Assembly (NCBI GenBank): GCA_036971475.1
Contig: JBAIZL010000002.1
Coordinates: 22,689,067 to 22,753,066, forward strand
Length of the DNA stretch: 64,000 nucleotides
Origin: Prosapia bicincta
Taxonomy: Eukaryota; Arthropoda; Insecta; Hemiptera; Cercopidae
Reading direction: 5' to 3'
The position numbers were made by a program, and so were the translations under genes. The notes under the pieces were generated by a model that had not been told where the DNA came from, did not search any database, and worked only from the letters and a program-made list of their open reading frames with translations. Every line of letters starts with the position of its first letter. Within the stretch, counting starts at the first letter, position 1. Shown in pieces: positions 51,050 through 62,588 of this stretch.

Positions 51050-51105
51050 TGTGTGTGTGTGTGTGTGTGGGTGGGTGTGTGTGCGCACGTGCGTGAGTGT
51101 GTGTA
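50888..51105. repeat. (GT)n microsatellite with (GA)n insert
   Basis: Mostly TG, with GAGAGA at about 51031-51048 and GGGTGGG near its end. Confidence 0.97.
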
Positions 51106-51229
51106 AGAATGCCCGTTTGTTTTTTCTCAGTTGTTACGTAGGTAACAATTACATTACCTAAAAAATAAATTTGTGATTTTGAATGACATATTTATAAATA
51201 GGACAATAACAGAGTACACACTTGCGAAC

Positions 51230-51490
51230 ATGTATGTTTTTCGCAAAGAAGCCGGTTTCGCTGTTAATGCCTTGCAATTATCCGGATCGAGCTTTCTTTC
51301 ATCTCGCTAATTGCCGCCAAACAGATGATTTTTACCCGACGCTCCTGGCCGTAACGGCGGTGACGCACTTAAGTGTCATTATCTCCGCAGCCACAGATGC
51401 GCGACTTTAATTTAGATTAACGAACACTGCTCGCTTAGCTTTCATTACTTAAAAACAAAACTTGCGAGCTCCGAGCTTGCTGTCACTTGC
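51230..51490. other. GC-balanced single-copy island
   Basis: Contains CAATTATCCGGATC, CTAATTGCCGCC and CAGATG in sequence free of repeats. Candidate regulatory island by composition and motifs only. Confidence 0.3.
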
Positions 51491-51691
51491 GTAACCAAGT
51501 TGTGTTGTTCAACTTTCAGTAAAGGAATTGGCAAAGCATTGAGCTTTACCCATCAAGCACCGAACACGCTTTATCTACTAGTTACATAAAATAACTTCTT
51601 TATGATGGAAAAACCACGGGACACCAAAGTTCATATTAAAGTAAAGAGTCGATTATACTAACTAATTGAGACCGGAGGGTGTATGAATAGT

Positions 51692-51694
<3 letters not shown>

Positions 51695-51764
<70 letters not shown>
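51695..51764. repeat. (TA)n microsatellite abutting a 165-bp satellite
   Basis: About 34 TA repeats ending 17 bp before the first satellite unit. Confidence 0.96.
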
Positions 51765-51770
<6 letters not shown>

Positions 51771-51780
51771 TCGTGCGGTT

Positions 51781-52560
51781 CGTGTAGTTCACCAATAGCT
51801 CTCTCGTTATATCTATACCTAAACTATTTGGGCTGACACCGCGGCTTTTGGCAACTCTGGTACCGACATTCCAACACAGGTCCTACTCAGTACAACCTAT
51901 GCAGCGTATGTTACTGGATCCTAAAGAACACGCAGTACTAATACTAGTGTAGTTTACCAAAAGCTCTCTCCTTAGATCTATACCTACACTATTTGGTCTT
52001 ACACTACAACTGTTGGCAACCCTGATAGCGATAGAACAAACTGTGTTTACTCAGTTAAACTCTTTGCTGCGTGCGTTACTGGATCCATAATCTCATGCAG
52101 TTCTAGTACAAGTGTAGTTTACCAAAAGCTCTCTCCTTAGATCTATACCTACACTATTTGGTCTTACACTACAACTGTTGGCAACCCTGATAGCGATAGA
52201 ACAACACTGTGTTTACTCAGTTAAACTCTTTGCTGCGTGCGTTACTGGATCCATAATCTCATGCAGTTCTAGTACAAGTGTAGCTCACCAAAAGCTCTCC
52301 CGTTAGATCTGTACCTAAACTATTTGGTCTGACACTGAGCCTATTGGCAACTCTGGTGCCGACACTTTAATACAGAACCTACTCAGTATAACCTTTGCTG
52401 CGTGTGTTACTTGATCCTAAAACTCGCGCAGCTCTAGTACGAGTGTAGTTAACCAAAAGCTCTCTGTCTGAATCTATACCTTAACTATTTGGTCTCGCGC
52501 TGCATCCATTGGCGACCATGGTACCCACACTGTTACAGCAGAAATTGTATAATGACCCCG
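51781..52560. repeat. 165-bp satellite, about 4.7 units
   Basis: The anchor AGTTTACCAAAAGCTCTC (or variant) occurs at 51786, 51951, 52116, 52282 and 52447, spacing 165-166 bp. Units 2 and 3 are nearly identical, while units 1, 4 and 5 are diverged and alike, so a recent single-unit duplication occurred inside an older array. The period is nucleosome-sized. Confidence 0.93.
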
Positions 52561-53536
52561 CTTATTGTCTTCTTATAGAAGAGAAAGAGTTTAAGATATA
52601 CGAAAATATACTACGACATACAAGCAGTCAAAGGGCTCGCAATTGAAAACCAACAATTTTTTAATAGGTCATTCAGGATTCCACCAAGTTAGGAAGTTTT
52701 AAATAAATATTTCTGTTAGTTAAACATTAACTCACCTTAGCCAGATATATTCTTTTTGTTGGGAAATACTACAGGGCCACACACTCGACTTTATTACCTG
52801 CGTATTAAAGTAAACAAAGATGAACCAGACGTCCATTTCAACATTTACTGCCGTATCAAAGCTACGCCAAGCTCTCAGTTTACCCTTTTGCTAATTATTT
52901 CACGTGCTTGTGTTTTAGGGCTGAATAGGATCGCCCCTAATTAGGGATGGTATGATGTCGCTTTCATCCCCTTTAATGTTTCCCCTAATTTACACCACGA
53001 GTTGTATTTATGTTTGATCAATCGTTATGCTTAGCGATGACAGCCAAAGCGGCAACAAACACGAAATGATAGCTGCCATTTGCGCCTGCATAATTACTTG
53101 TAGCCAGTATAAAATACATAAACATCGCATGTTATGTACCACCATTATAGTCACCTTTGTGCGTTCCAACACACCGTACGCTTATTTAAAATAATAATAT
53201 AAACATTAAAATACTTATGAATAACCAATAGTATATCAACACTTGGAATTACCAATGGATCGAACTATACACCAAAGAAAATGTTAAATTTAGAGCATTA
53301 ATTGCTATGGATATTGTGTGTATTTTAAGGCCCTTCATTATAACGGAAAATGTCTTGCAAAAGACAGGGAAAATGTATTGCCCTGTCTAGTAACTATCTT
53401 ATAAAGGCGCTTGTAACAGTAAATGTAAGTTCAGAGTTAGTTCTTTTAGTACATTTTTTCCAATGCTTAACATACTCATCTTCAATTCTTTTAGAAATAT
53501 TTGTATATATTCTGGTTCATTTTTCTGATTTTCCTA
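52561..53536. other. single-copy sequence
   Basis: GC-balanced at 52860-53060. No repeat or coding signal. Confidence 0.4.
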
Positions 53537-53679
53537 CATTATAATGTTTTCCTTTTTTTGACGCGTTTCGGAATGACTCCATTTCCAAAACCTAAATATT
53601 ATGTTTCTTTGACAGTACTATTTACGTTTTGAAAATGGGGCCATTCCGAAACGCGTCAACAAAGGAAATATTGTAATGT
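53537..53679. mobile_element. Inverted pair of Penelope-like ends (GAAACGCGTC type)
   Basis: Arms 53537-53598 and 53619-53679 are reverse complements at roughly 85 percent, sharing GACGCGTTTCGGAATG. Read outwards each has GGRGYCATTCC-GAAACGCGTCAA, hammerhead-like from stem II onwards, but the CUGANGA box is degraded (TTGGAAA and TTGAAAA). Confidence 0.6.
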
Positions 53680-54141
53680 TGAGAAAGGCAAACACGCTTA
53701 CTTGAATACAACATATTTTCAGTAAGAAATACTACGTTTTATACACGTTTTATATGTTATGAGCCTAGTATAGATACAGTACTTACATTTATTTTGTATT
53801 TTCAAAAACTAAATTAAAAAAAACATATTAAGTTCATATACAAATTATTTTCAAACTTTTAGAAGTAGAAAACGAAACTTCTAATTTTGTTATTTTTGTT
53901 TAATAAAAATTATAAAGAATACATAAAAAGCGTGTATTTTCCTATAAGAAAATATACATAATGTATGGGATTCCTAATTATTTTTCTTTATTTTCTGTCT
54001 TTATGTTTTTCTTTCTATTTTGAAAAATGTAAAATTAAATATAATTATTTTTAATTTTAAATTTCTTTTTTGTAAAACAAAAATTATTTTCTGTTTCTAC
54101 TATTAGCACACATTCTCTCTCTCTCTCTCTTTCTCTACCTA

Positions 54142-54244
<103 letters not shown>

Positions 54245-54292
54245 TAAATTAAAAATATTTCAAAAACAAGAATACTTTTAATGAATATATTT

Positions 54293-54337
54293 ATTCAAAG
54301 CTTTTCGCCGATAAAATAGTACCGGCATCTTCAGGTA
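54293..54337 (-). ncRNA. hammerhead ribozyme-like motif, left arm
   Basis: CUGAAGA, stem II GCCGGU/AUCGGC, GAAA, palindromic AAGCUU, U, then GAAU. Core consensus. Stem I is weak on this side. Confidence 0.6.
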
Positions 54338-54369
54338 AATAATTATCTAATGAATGATTAGATAATTAA

Positions 54370-54415
54370 TTTCCTGAAGATGCTGGTACTATTTTATCGG
54401 CGAAAAGCTTTGAAT
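54370..54415 (+). ncRNA. hammerhead ribozyme-like motif, right arm
   Basis: Stem I UUC/GAA, CUGAAGA (54374-54380), stem II GCUGGU/AUCGGC (two G-U pairs), GAAA (54402-54405), AAGCUU palindrome, U. All conserved core bases are present. Confidence 0.65.
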
Positions 54416-54495
54416 AAATATATTCATTAAAAGTATTCTTGTTTTTGAAATATTTTTAATTTATTAACTACATTACAAGAAAACATATCACCATA

Positions 54496-54555
<60 letters not shown>

Positions 54556-54557
<2 letters not shown>

Positions 54558-54755
54558 GATTTGGTTCATATTTTCATTCGTTAATAAAAAACTTTTTTTC
54601 ATCTCTCAAGTTTCTAATACATGTTTCAAAACTTGTAGTGGACGATACTTGATGGTCATACAGTTTTTTTTTCAAATATTAATTCATTTGAATGTAGGAA
54701 TTGACTTGAAAATTTTTATTTTATATTACTTGTTTTCAAGCAAACTCTCTGGCTG
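54556..54755 (+). mobile_element. family X fragment with internal deletion
   Basis: Follows (TA)n directly: TTCATTCGTTAATAAAAAAC, CTTGTAGTGGACGATACTTG, then jumps from ATTAATTCATTT to the distal end GTAGGAATTGACTTGAAAAT. The whole core is missing. Confidence 0.75.
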
Positions 54756-55769
54756 TTACGCAAAGATGCATCGGCACGCGTGATTTATAGGCTTGTATGA
54801 GTTGGTGAAGAATTAAATTCCTTTAAAGGAAAACATAACAATTATTGGTTTTTCACGATAGTAACCTTTCGAAAAACATCCGATTAATGAGTCAAAACTA
54901 AAATTAAATATGTAATAAATAAGATTTGTATGTTGTACTATTATGCAAGGATGATCAATTTTTTGTTGAAGACACGTTAATAATGAAAGAAAGAACCAAC
55001 TAATTGTATGCAGAATTACTATGATCAAGAGAGATACAATTTCTCGAGTAAAACACAGCAAAATATAGCATATAACTCGAGAACATTTTTAGATACAACG
55101 TTGGAAATATGAAGTCTCGTAGGAATTTGTTCTTCTTCTGCACGAACATGCAAAGGCTAGGCAAAAACACAAATTGTCGAAATAATGAAAGGAAGTTATG
55201 TTATTATAAACATATAAGGGACTACGTTCAGAATATCTTTTAAAATATTTTGTATAAATTACCACAAAGCTTTTACTTAAAGTACGCAGTATATTAATTT
55301 TAAAATGAATCCTCTAAAAGCAAGACTATAATTCCTTCTTAGAAAAAAAAACAATAAAAAATCTCAAGAAATAAGTTTTATTACTTAATTATGAGAATTA
55401 AATTTTTCTAAAATATTTAATTTATTTTACATTAATTAAAGAACTTATGTAATTAATAAATATACTACCCTAGCACATATATAAAATTATTTAAAATTGT
55501 ATTTAAAATGTAGAAACGCATTTAAAAAAACAGCTGATCTGTAAATAAATGTGTAAGATTGGAAAATCAACCGATCGGGGTATGTGACATTTTTAAATGT
55601 TAAGCATTACAAAATGATATGTAATGTGTGATTAGACATACGAAATTTCCTAATAAATTTAAGGAGGAGTGAAGCATTTTAACCATGGTTAAAATTTTAT
55701 GTAAAGCCCACGCCGTAACACAGAGAGAGAGGCTACCTGAAATCACATATCTATAACATTAACTAAGCT
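54756..55769. other. AT-rich single-copy sequence
   Basis: A minus frame of 82 codons (54813-55061) has hydrophobic AT-driven composition and no known motif. Confidence 0.45.
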
Positions 55770-56110
55770 ACAGCTCCTGATTCTCTACCAATAGCTCCTT
55801 GTAAAAGCAAACTATCGGCAACATAGTTCCGTCGCGTTGGTTTAGAGCGCGATACCTCCAGACGAAAGTGTTTAATAAGGTGAGGGGCGCAAGGGTTACG
55901 GGGTGGGTCAAGGGTTAACCAATAGGAAAAGAGGCCACTGCGCAGCGCGTCGCGACGCCCCAGACGCCGAATCCTGACTAACGAATGACCTTTCGACCTT
56001 TACCGACAGTTCACTTGAAAAAATACAACACTACCCGGTTGGAAATTAGTGCGAATTTACTTTGAAGGCGGAGCGTTGAGGGCGGTAACTCTGAAAGCAT
56101 GTTGTGCGTT
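55770..56110. other. GC-balanced, CpG-rich island
   Basis: Includes CGCAGCGCGTCGCGACGCCC. Highest CpG density in this part of the window. It could be a promoter or regulatory island, but no TATA, initiator or open frame makes the case. Confidence 0.3.
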
Positions 56111-56339
56111 AGAACTGGTATTTTGTAAGTATTAAATTTCTGTCTCTAGCGGTGACGGCTAGTTTGGGTATGATTGGAAAAGTCCGTGCAAAATGTTAAC
56201 CAACAAGATACTGAAATCACTATATGTTCATTCGAAACACAGAGTCTGGTTACAACAATTCGATAATCCAATTACACAACTGTAAAACTTGAAGGTTTAA
56301 ATGCGGGTAACGCCTCAGACTAACATCCCGTGAAAGTTC

Positions 56340-57835
56340 CAGCCTCAACAAAACAAATGATGTTTATAAAAACCTATCCTGTTTATAGGAACGATTAATA
56401 CTTTTAAAAACAAATGATGTTTATAATAACATGTGACAATTATAGGAACAAATTATGTTTTAATGACATGATGTTTAGAGAAACAAATAATGTATAGAAA
56501 CATAAACTACGTTTAGAAAAACAAATGAGCATTGTAGGAACATATGATGTTCATTGGAAAAAATGATGTCTATAGTAATATGTGTTTATAGAAATAAATG
56601 ATGTTTAAAAAAACCAAACGATGTCTAGATAAATAAATGATGTTTAGAAACACAAATTATGTTTAGAAAACAAATAATGTTTAGAAAACAAATAATGTTT
56701 AGAAAACAAATAATGTTTAGATAAACAAATGATGTTTAGAAACACAAATTATGTTTAGAAAACAAATAATGTTTAGATAAACAAATGATGTTTAGAAACA
56801 CAAATTATGTTTAGAAAACAAATAATGTTTAGATAAACAAATGATGTTTAGAAACACAAATTATGTTTAGAAAACAAATAATGTTTAGATAAACAAATGA
56901 TGTTTAGAAACACAAATTATGTTTAGAAAACAAATAATGTTTAGATAAACAAATAATGTTTAGATAAACAAATGATGTTTAGAAACACAAATTATGTTTA
57001 GAAAACAAATAATGTTTAGATAAACAAATGATGTTTAGAAACACAAATTATGTTTAGAAAACAAATAATGTTTAGAAAACAAATAATGTTTAGATAAACA
57101 AATGATGTTTAGAAACACAAATTATGTTTAGAAAACAAATAATGTTTAGATAAACAAATAATGTTTAGATAAACAAATGATGTTTAGAAACACAAATTAT
57201 GTTTAGAAAACAAATAATGTTTAGAAAACAAATAATGTTTAGATAAACAAATGATGTTTAGAAACACAAATTATGTTTAGAAAACAAATAATGTTTAGAT
57301 AAACAAATGATGTTTAGAAACACAAATTATGTTTAGAAAACAAATAATGTTTAGATAAACAAATAATGTTTAGATAAACAAATGATGTTTAGAAACACAA
57401 ATTATGTTTAGAAAACAAATAATGTTTAGATAAACAAATGATGTCTAGAAACACAAATTATGTTTAGAAAACAAATAATGTTTACATAAACAAATGATGT
57501 TTAGAAACACAAATTATGTTTAGAAAACAAATAATGTTTACATAAACAAATGATGTTTAGAAACACAAATTATGTTTAGAAAACAAATAATGTTTACATA
57601 AACAAATGATGTTTAGAAACACAAATTATGTTTAGAAAACAAATAATGTTTAGATAAACAAAGGATGTTTAGAAACACAAATTATGTTTAGAAAACAAAT
57701 AATGTTTACATAAACAAATGATGTTTAGAAACACAAATTATATTAAAAACAAATAATGATGTTTATAAAAACAAATGGTGTTCATAACAACAAAAATTAT
57801 GTTTATAAAAAGAAATTATGAATAAACTATTTAAT
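56340..57835. repeat. 56-bp higher-order minisatellite of 17-19 bp units
   Basis: Monomers of the form AAACAAATRATGTTTAG (17-20 bp). In 56650-57740 three monomers (AAACAAATAATGTTTAGAT, AAACAAATGATGTTTAG, AAACACAAATTATGTTTAG) make a 56-bp repeat, with extra AAACAAATAATGTTTAG insertions in some. The flanks hold loose monomers. TAAACAAAT and TGTTTA(C) resemble forkhead-factor sites. Confidence 0.95.
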
Positions 57836-59275
57836 TTAAAACTAATGCACAAACATTTAAAGGAAATATAGTTTATTATTTTTTTATATTTATAATTTTT
57901 ATAATTTGTTTGTAAAGTACGTAATTTAATTTTGCATCTTAATTTGATTAACTCCTAGTGTAATATTACAGTATCTACAAATTTGCTCTTATTTGAAACC
58001 ATACTTAATTGTTCTAACAAATATATAAAATTTCATTTGAAAACATAACCTCCAAATGAACGTAATAACCGATATTCATTAAACTACATGTTGCGAGTAT
58101 AGTTAAAATCCGCTGATTGGGGAATATGCAGTTCCAGAAACACAAATGTGTCACGAATTCACAATTTCTCAAGATGAAAAAGTGAGTATAAACGTTTTTA
58201 CTGTCTTTAAGATAATTTAAAATTAAAGTAGAAGTTTACGCCTTACGTATAGTCTATACAGGCATATCATTATTGTCGTGCTTAGTCTACCCTGCCCCTG
58301 TATTAATAATCGTTTATAACAAAGGTAGATAATGAAACGTGTTCTTTTCTGAATTTGTCTCATTATCTAAGCTCGGATCTTTATAAATCAAAAATGTTCT
58401 TTTGTTCAAAATCTGTATTCTCCGAGCTCTTCACCGGGTTTTGTTGAAAAAGCTTTGCCTTGACTGTAACATTGCTAAGCATTAATGATCTCGTTAAAAT
58501 GTCACCAATGCACAATACTCTTGGAAATTGTCAGGTTTTATGAAATATAAACAATGTATGCAACGATAAACGGTAACTTATGTGGACTGAATTGAAGTTT
58601 AGAGAGCATTCGTGAATTGATAGCACAGCTTCACAAATGCAAAACTTAATACATAGGATCAAAACTATCATTTTTAGTGAGAATAGAAACATACTTTCAC
58701 CAGTTGTGAAAAAGCGTTCAACCTAAATATAAGCATTACATTTTCGTTCTTAAAAATATTTATTTTTAAACACGGAATTTTTTTTCATATCGAGTTGTTG
58801 TAGTTTTAAACCTAAAGGGAACAGTTTGAAGAATCGACAGGCGATGGAGTTACTCGTAAGGAAGTTTGTAATAGCTGCGTTTAAAAGGAAATGTTATTGT
58901 GTTAGGAACAATATTTTTGTGATTACATTACTTATTGTCACATGTTACTTATTGTTGTTGGCGACGCGTTTCGAGACGATCGAATTTTCTTGCATGTAAT
59001 TATGAACTACCAGGATTCCGAGAACATCCTTTTATAGTATCTTCCACAAACAAGGATAGATCTTGGCTTGTGAATCTTTGGGACGATTTGAATAATCACT
59101 AAACTCACACACTCATAATAAATTCTTTATTAATCCCAGAGTTCCAATTACAAAGTAAATACATTTAAATTGGATTTTATTTCAAAAATCTATTTCACAA
59201 TTGTGTGTATATTTGTGGCTCAAAATGACAACTTTTAAATGTGCTTGGTTCGTGTAATCATTAATTATATTTGTC
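57836..59275. other. AT-rich single-copy sequence
   Basis: Possible decayed Penelope-like ends near 58965 (minus CTCGAAACGCGTCGCC) and 59140 (minus TTACTTTGTAATTGGAAC). No gene. Confidence 0.4.
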
Positions 59276-59421
59276 ACAATAAAAATATTGAAAAGAACCC
59301 CAATACCACAAAAATAATCAAAAATAACAAAGGGTAACAAAGAGACTTAAGAGTAACTTGTTTTATTTGTTATTTTTGATTATTTTTGTGGTATTGGGGT
59401 TCTTTTCAATATTTTTATTGT
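59276..59421. repeat. Inverted repeat with perfect 56-bp arms
   Basis: Arms 59276-59331 and 59366-59421 are exact reverse complements with a 34-bp spacer. The arm (ending GGTATTGGGGTTCTTTTCAA on the plus strand) has no ribozyme core, but the layout equals the other inverted element ends here. Confidence 0.93.
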
Positions 59422-59539
59422 AATATATTGTACCACTGTGCTCTTGATATTGTGAATTATATTTGTGTTCAGGTTACCATGGCAACGAGAGTCTCTCTCA
59501 TAATTATTCACACCCTCATAATCACACCCCTATTTTTTA

Positions 59540-59975
59540 TTCCTTCTATTAGTATCTTTATATATATCTTGTTCAAATTTCAAATCTAAATGAAGTACTT
59601 TTTATTTATCCTCTCAAGTTTAAATTCATATTTCTACACTTGTAGTGGATGATACTTCAGGTTAATACAGTTTGTTTTTCAAATATTAAGTCATTAATTA
59701 AATTTTATATGGGGACAAATTTTTCATAAAAGAGGTAACGTAAGCAATATAGTTATTTCGGACCATATGCATTGAAATAAGTGGTAACGTATAATCTCAT
59801 AAAACATTTGATTTTAGGTTATAGGTTATGTGGTGGAACAGCTGTTTTAACGTATGGGTTATGTTACTTTATTTATATTAGTTGTAATTATTTAATGAAA
59901 AGTAGCTCAAATTAAAATTAGCTTTGTTGGTCTATGTAGGAATTTATTGTAAAAAAATTGTTTGTACTACTTGTA
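59540..59975 (+). mobile_element. interspersed repeat family X, copy 10 (X1 core)
   Basis: Near full length: ATTCCTTCTATTAGTATC through GTTATAGGTTATGTGGTGGA, AACAGCTGTTTTAACGTATG to TTGTACTACTTG. Confidence 0.85.
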
Positions 59976-60784
59976 AATAATTAAAATTAATAATGTGCCA
60001 GATTAATTGAAATTTTTGTTATTTCTGATTTAAAAATATAATTTGTATATTTCTTAAGTTTTTTAATTTATTCACATATATTTGTAAATTACAAACAAGC
60101 AGAAAACAATGATTAAATTAAAATAAATATGACGCACAAGATAATAAAAGAAAGATACAAATGCAGACTATACGTGACAAGAAATTCGAAACTACACGCT
60201 TTCTACGAAGGAAGATGCTATCGTCAACCCTCCAATACCCCCCCACTCGCTAATACAAACACACCTAACCTATAACCCAACCGATCGGGAACTGGTCTGC
60301 AAAGTTTGCAGCGGGTCTGTTTGTACTTCTTTAATTAAAGCGGGTGCTTCCCAAAGCCCTAGGGACGACATCTGTCTGCGCTCTACCTAAACCTAACCTT
60401 AACGGGAACGTGTGTTTTAAGGGATGGAATTAAATTGATGAGCGTTCTGAAGAGACGCGGTAATTATTGTGACAAGCCGTGGATGTTTTACTTGAGTGAC
60501 GCGTGTCATCGGAAGCTACAGAATTCCGCCAGCTTTGATAGTTTTATTGTTTCAGCTCGCTGTAAGATTGATCGCGTGTGAGAGGTCTTCATTGTTTGAT
60601 AAATACATCGTATTACGTTTACTGAGAGATTGGAAATTACACACTGCATTCATAAACGAAGGCAACTCTAGTAACGTCATTCACTCAAGATAGTCAGAAA
60701 TAGTTTAATGGGGGGGGGGGGAGTTGTCAAGTCAGTACAGAGGATTTTAATTTAAACCCTTTTAAACAACAATTTCCATACTTA
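59976..60784. other. single-copy sequence with GC-balanced island and G run
   Basis: 60230-60640 is GC-balanced. A run of ten or more G lies near 60711. The 65-codon frame (60496-60693) has no recognisable motif. Confidence 0.35.
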
Positions 60785-61200
60785 TTCAATTCCTTCTTAA
60801 GTTCTCAGTCTCCTTATATGGCCATTATTCTTGTTCAAATTTTCAAATCCTATAGTGAATGACACTATGTTAATTCAGTTTTTTAAAAAATATTATTTTA
60901 ATAATTAAAATTAATAAACTAGCTTTAGTTTTAAATGGGTGAAAAACTTTTCACAGAAAGGGGCAAGGCCTGCAATATAGTTATTTCGTCCCATTTTGTT
61001 TAAAATGTGATCGCATAGGATTTCATAAAACAGCTGATTTTATGTTATGGGTTATGTGATAGAACAGCTGTTTTAAAGCATAGGTTATGTTACTTTATTT
61101 ATATTGTAATTATTTATTAAAAAGTATTTGAAATAAAAAATTTTCTTTGTTGACCTAAGCAGGAATTGACTTTAAAAACTTGTTATTAAAATTATAGTTC
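60785..61200 (+). mobile_element. interspersed repeat family X, copy 11 (X1 core)
   Basis: Near full length with a small deletion in the proximal part. Both CAGCTG segments and the TAAGCAGGAATTGACTTT end are present. Confidence 0.85.
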
Positions 61201-61261
61201 CCAATGAATATTTACCTTACAGTACATTACTTCTGTCTTTTCATTTAAAAATTGTATTTTA

Positions 61262-61440
61262 ACTATTTATTAGGGATGTACTGTGGTTGAATTTAATAAT
61301 AAATACACAAAAACCTCTTAACCACAAACTTTCTTTATTTTACCCTTATGTACATTTCAGTTACCAAGTAACCATCTTCAGAGGGATAACATACAAAAAC
61401 TCATACAGTCGGTTGAGAGGTTTTTCTGTATTTATTAATT
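61262..61440 (-). mobile_element. Penelope-like family B end, partly inverted
   Basis: 61262-61398 matches the left arm and flank of the 2608-2820 palindrome, including the upstream TGTACTGTGGTTGAATTTAA. At 61404-61433 a fragment of the opposite arm follows (GTTGAGAGGTTTTTCTGTAT), so this too was an inverted pair whose second arm lost its middle. Confidence 0.75.
61343..61385 (-). ncRNA. hammerhead ribozyme-like motif, family B
   Basis: CCCU, CUGAAGA, stem II GGUUAC/GUAACU with loop UUG, GAAA, UGUACA, UA, AGGG. All core bases are consensus. It differs from the 2656-2698 copy at the N position, the loop and the cleavage-site base while keeping every helix. Confidence 0.75.
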
Positions 61441-62588
61441 GTATTGTACGTTATATTTAAACAAGTAAAACCCAAATATTAGTATAAACTCAATACCCAA
61501 CAATGTAAAGTATTTTGTAGGATCCACACCCGCTGTTCGCTCTTGTTGTCTAATTATAATTTAACTCTTTTTAAAGCTAGCAAAACCTTTTACTGCTATT
61601 TTTGGGAATGGGTTTGACCTCCGCTAGCTACGGCTTTACATTCACTAGAATATTCCTTGTCTTATAGGCCATTGCCTAGACCTCACAATTGTACCCAAAC
61701 GACTATATATCTACCTGCTGCGTCATGCCAAACCTCATTCGGTCACGTGACCCGGAGAATAGATTAATTAGAAACAAGGTAAAGCCTTGGGACGAGTAGC
61801 TATGTAAACTGTTGTGAATGGGGAAGACTATAAAAACAAATAAGTAAAAATTGTAAATTAAAAAAGGGAAATGAATAAGAAGAAACTGTAAAGAATGTAT
61901 ATAGGCTTTGTTTTACAACAATTTAGATTGAGAAGGACGTCGCATCCACAAGACAGACCTACTCTTTATCAGGGTTACAGGCCCTTTTAGGCCTTGGCTG
62001 GTTCGACGCAGCTCTCTTCTCGCTCTTGTGATATGCTGTGTCTAAAATCTCATTACAGCAGTTTATTATTTGAGTTTTGGCTATATAGTGACAGTGCCTG
62101 GTTGGTGGCTGATAGCCTTAGAGGCTTGTATGATGATCATGTACATTTATATTTTGCACTTGGTTGTTTGGTGCTGAGCAGTGTTATAATTTTAACTGTT
62201 GGTTGGACAGATTTGTTTCGGTTTGGATTTTTCTGAGACGTGGCTATTAGGTGTTTGACTTTCATGGGGGCTCGTAGACGAGGCACAGGGGTGGATTCAT
62301 GTGCCTCGGAGACGGTGGCCCTTTTAAAAATAATTGTCTTAACTTGTGTATTAAATGATAGGGCGAAAGGAAAACTGTGTTTTCTAATACAGATGCGAAA
62401 TTGTATTGCGGGAAACGACACTAGTTAATTTTAAACACATTGAACACAAATAAATTGTATTTAACGATTACCTTATTTTGAAAGTTTAATAATAAAAAAA
62501 GTAACAATAAAAAAAATTAGTGAAATTATGACCAGAGCGTTTTTCATCATAATTTAATCTTTCCTTTATTCAAAATCCTATCCTATAT
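61441..62588. other. single-copy sequence with unexplained open frames
   Basis: 61990-62430 is GC-balanced, with frames at 61994-62236 and 62240-62428 on plus and 62137-62421 on minus. The first encodes a hydrophobic C-terminal stretch. I do not recognise any of them, and no splice context is evident. This is the best place in the window for an undetected exon, at low confidence. Confidence 0.25.
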
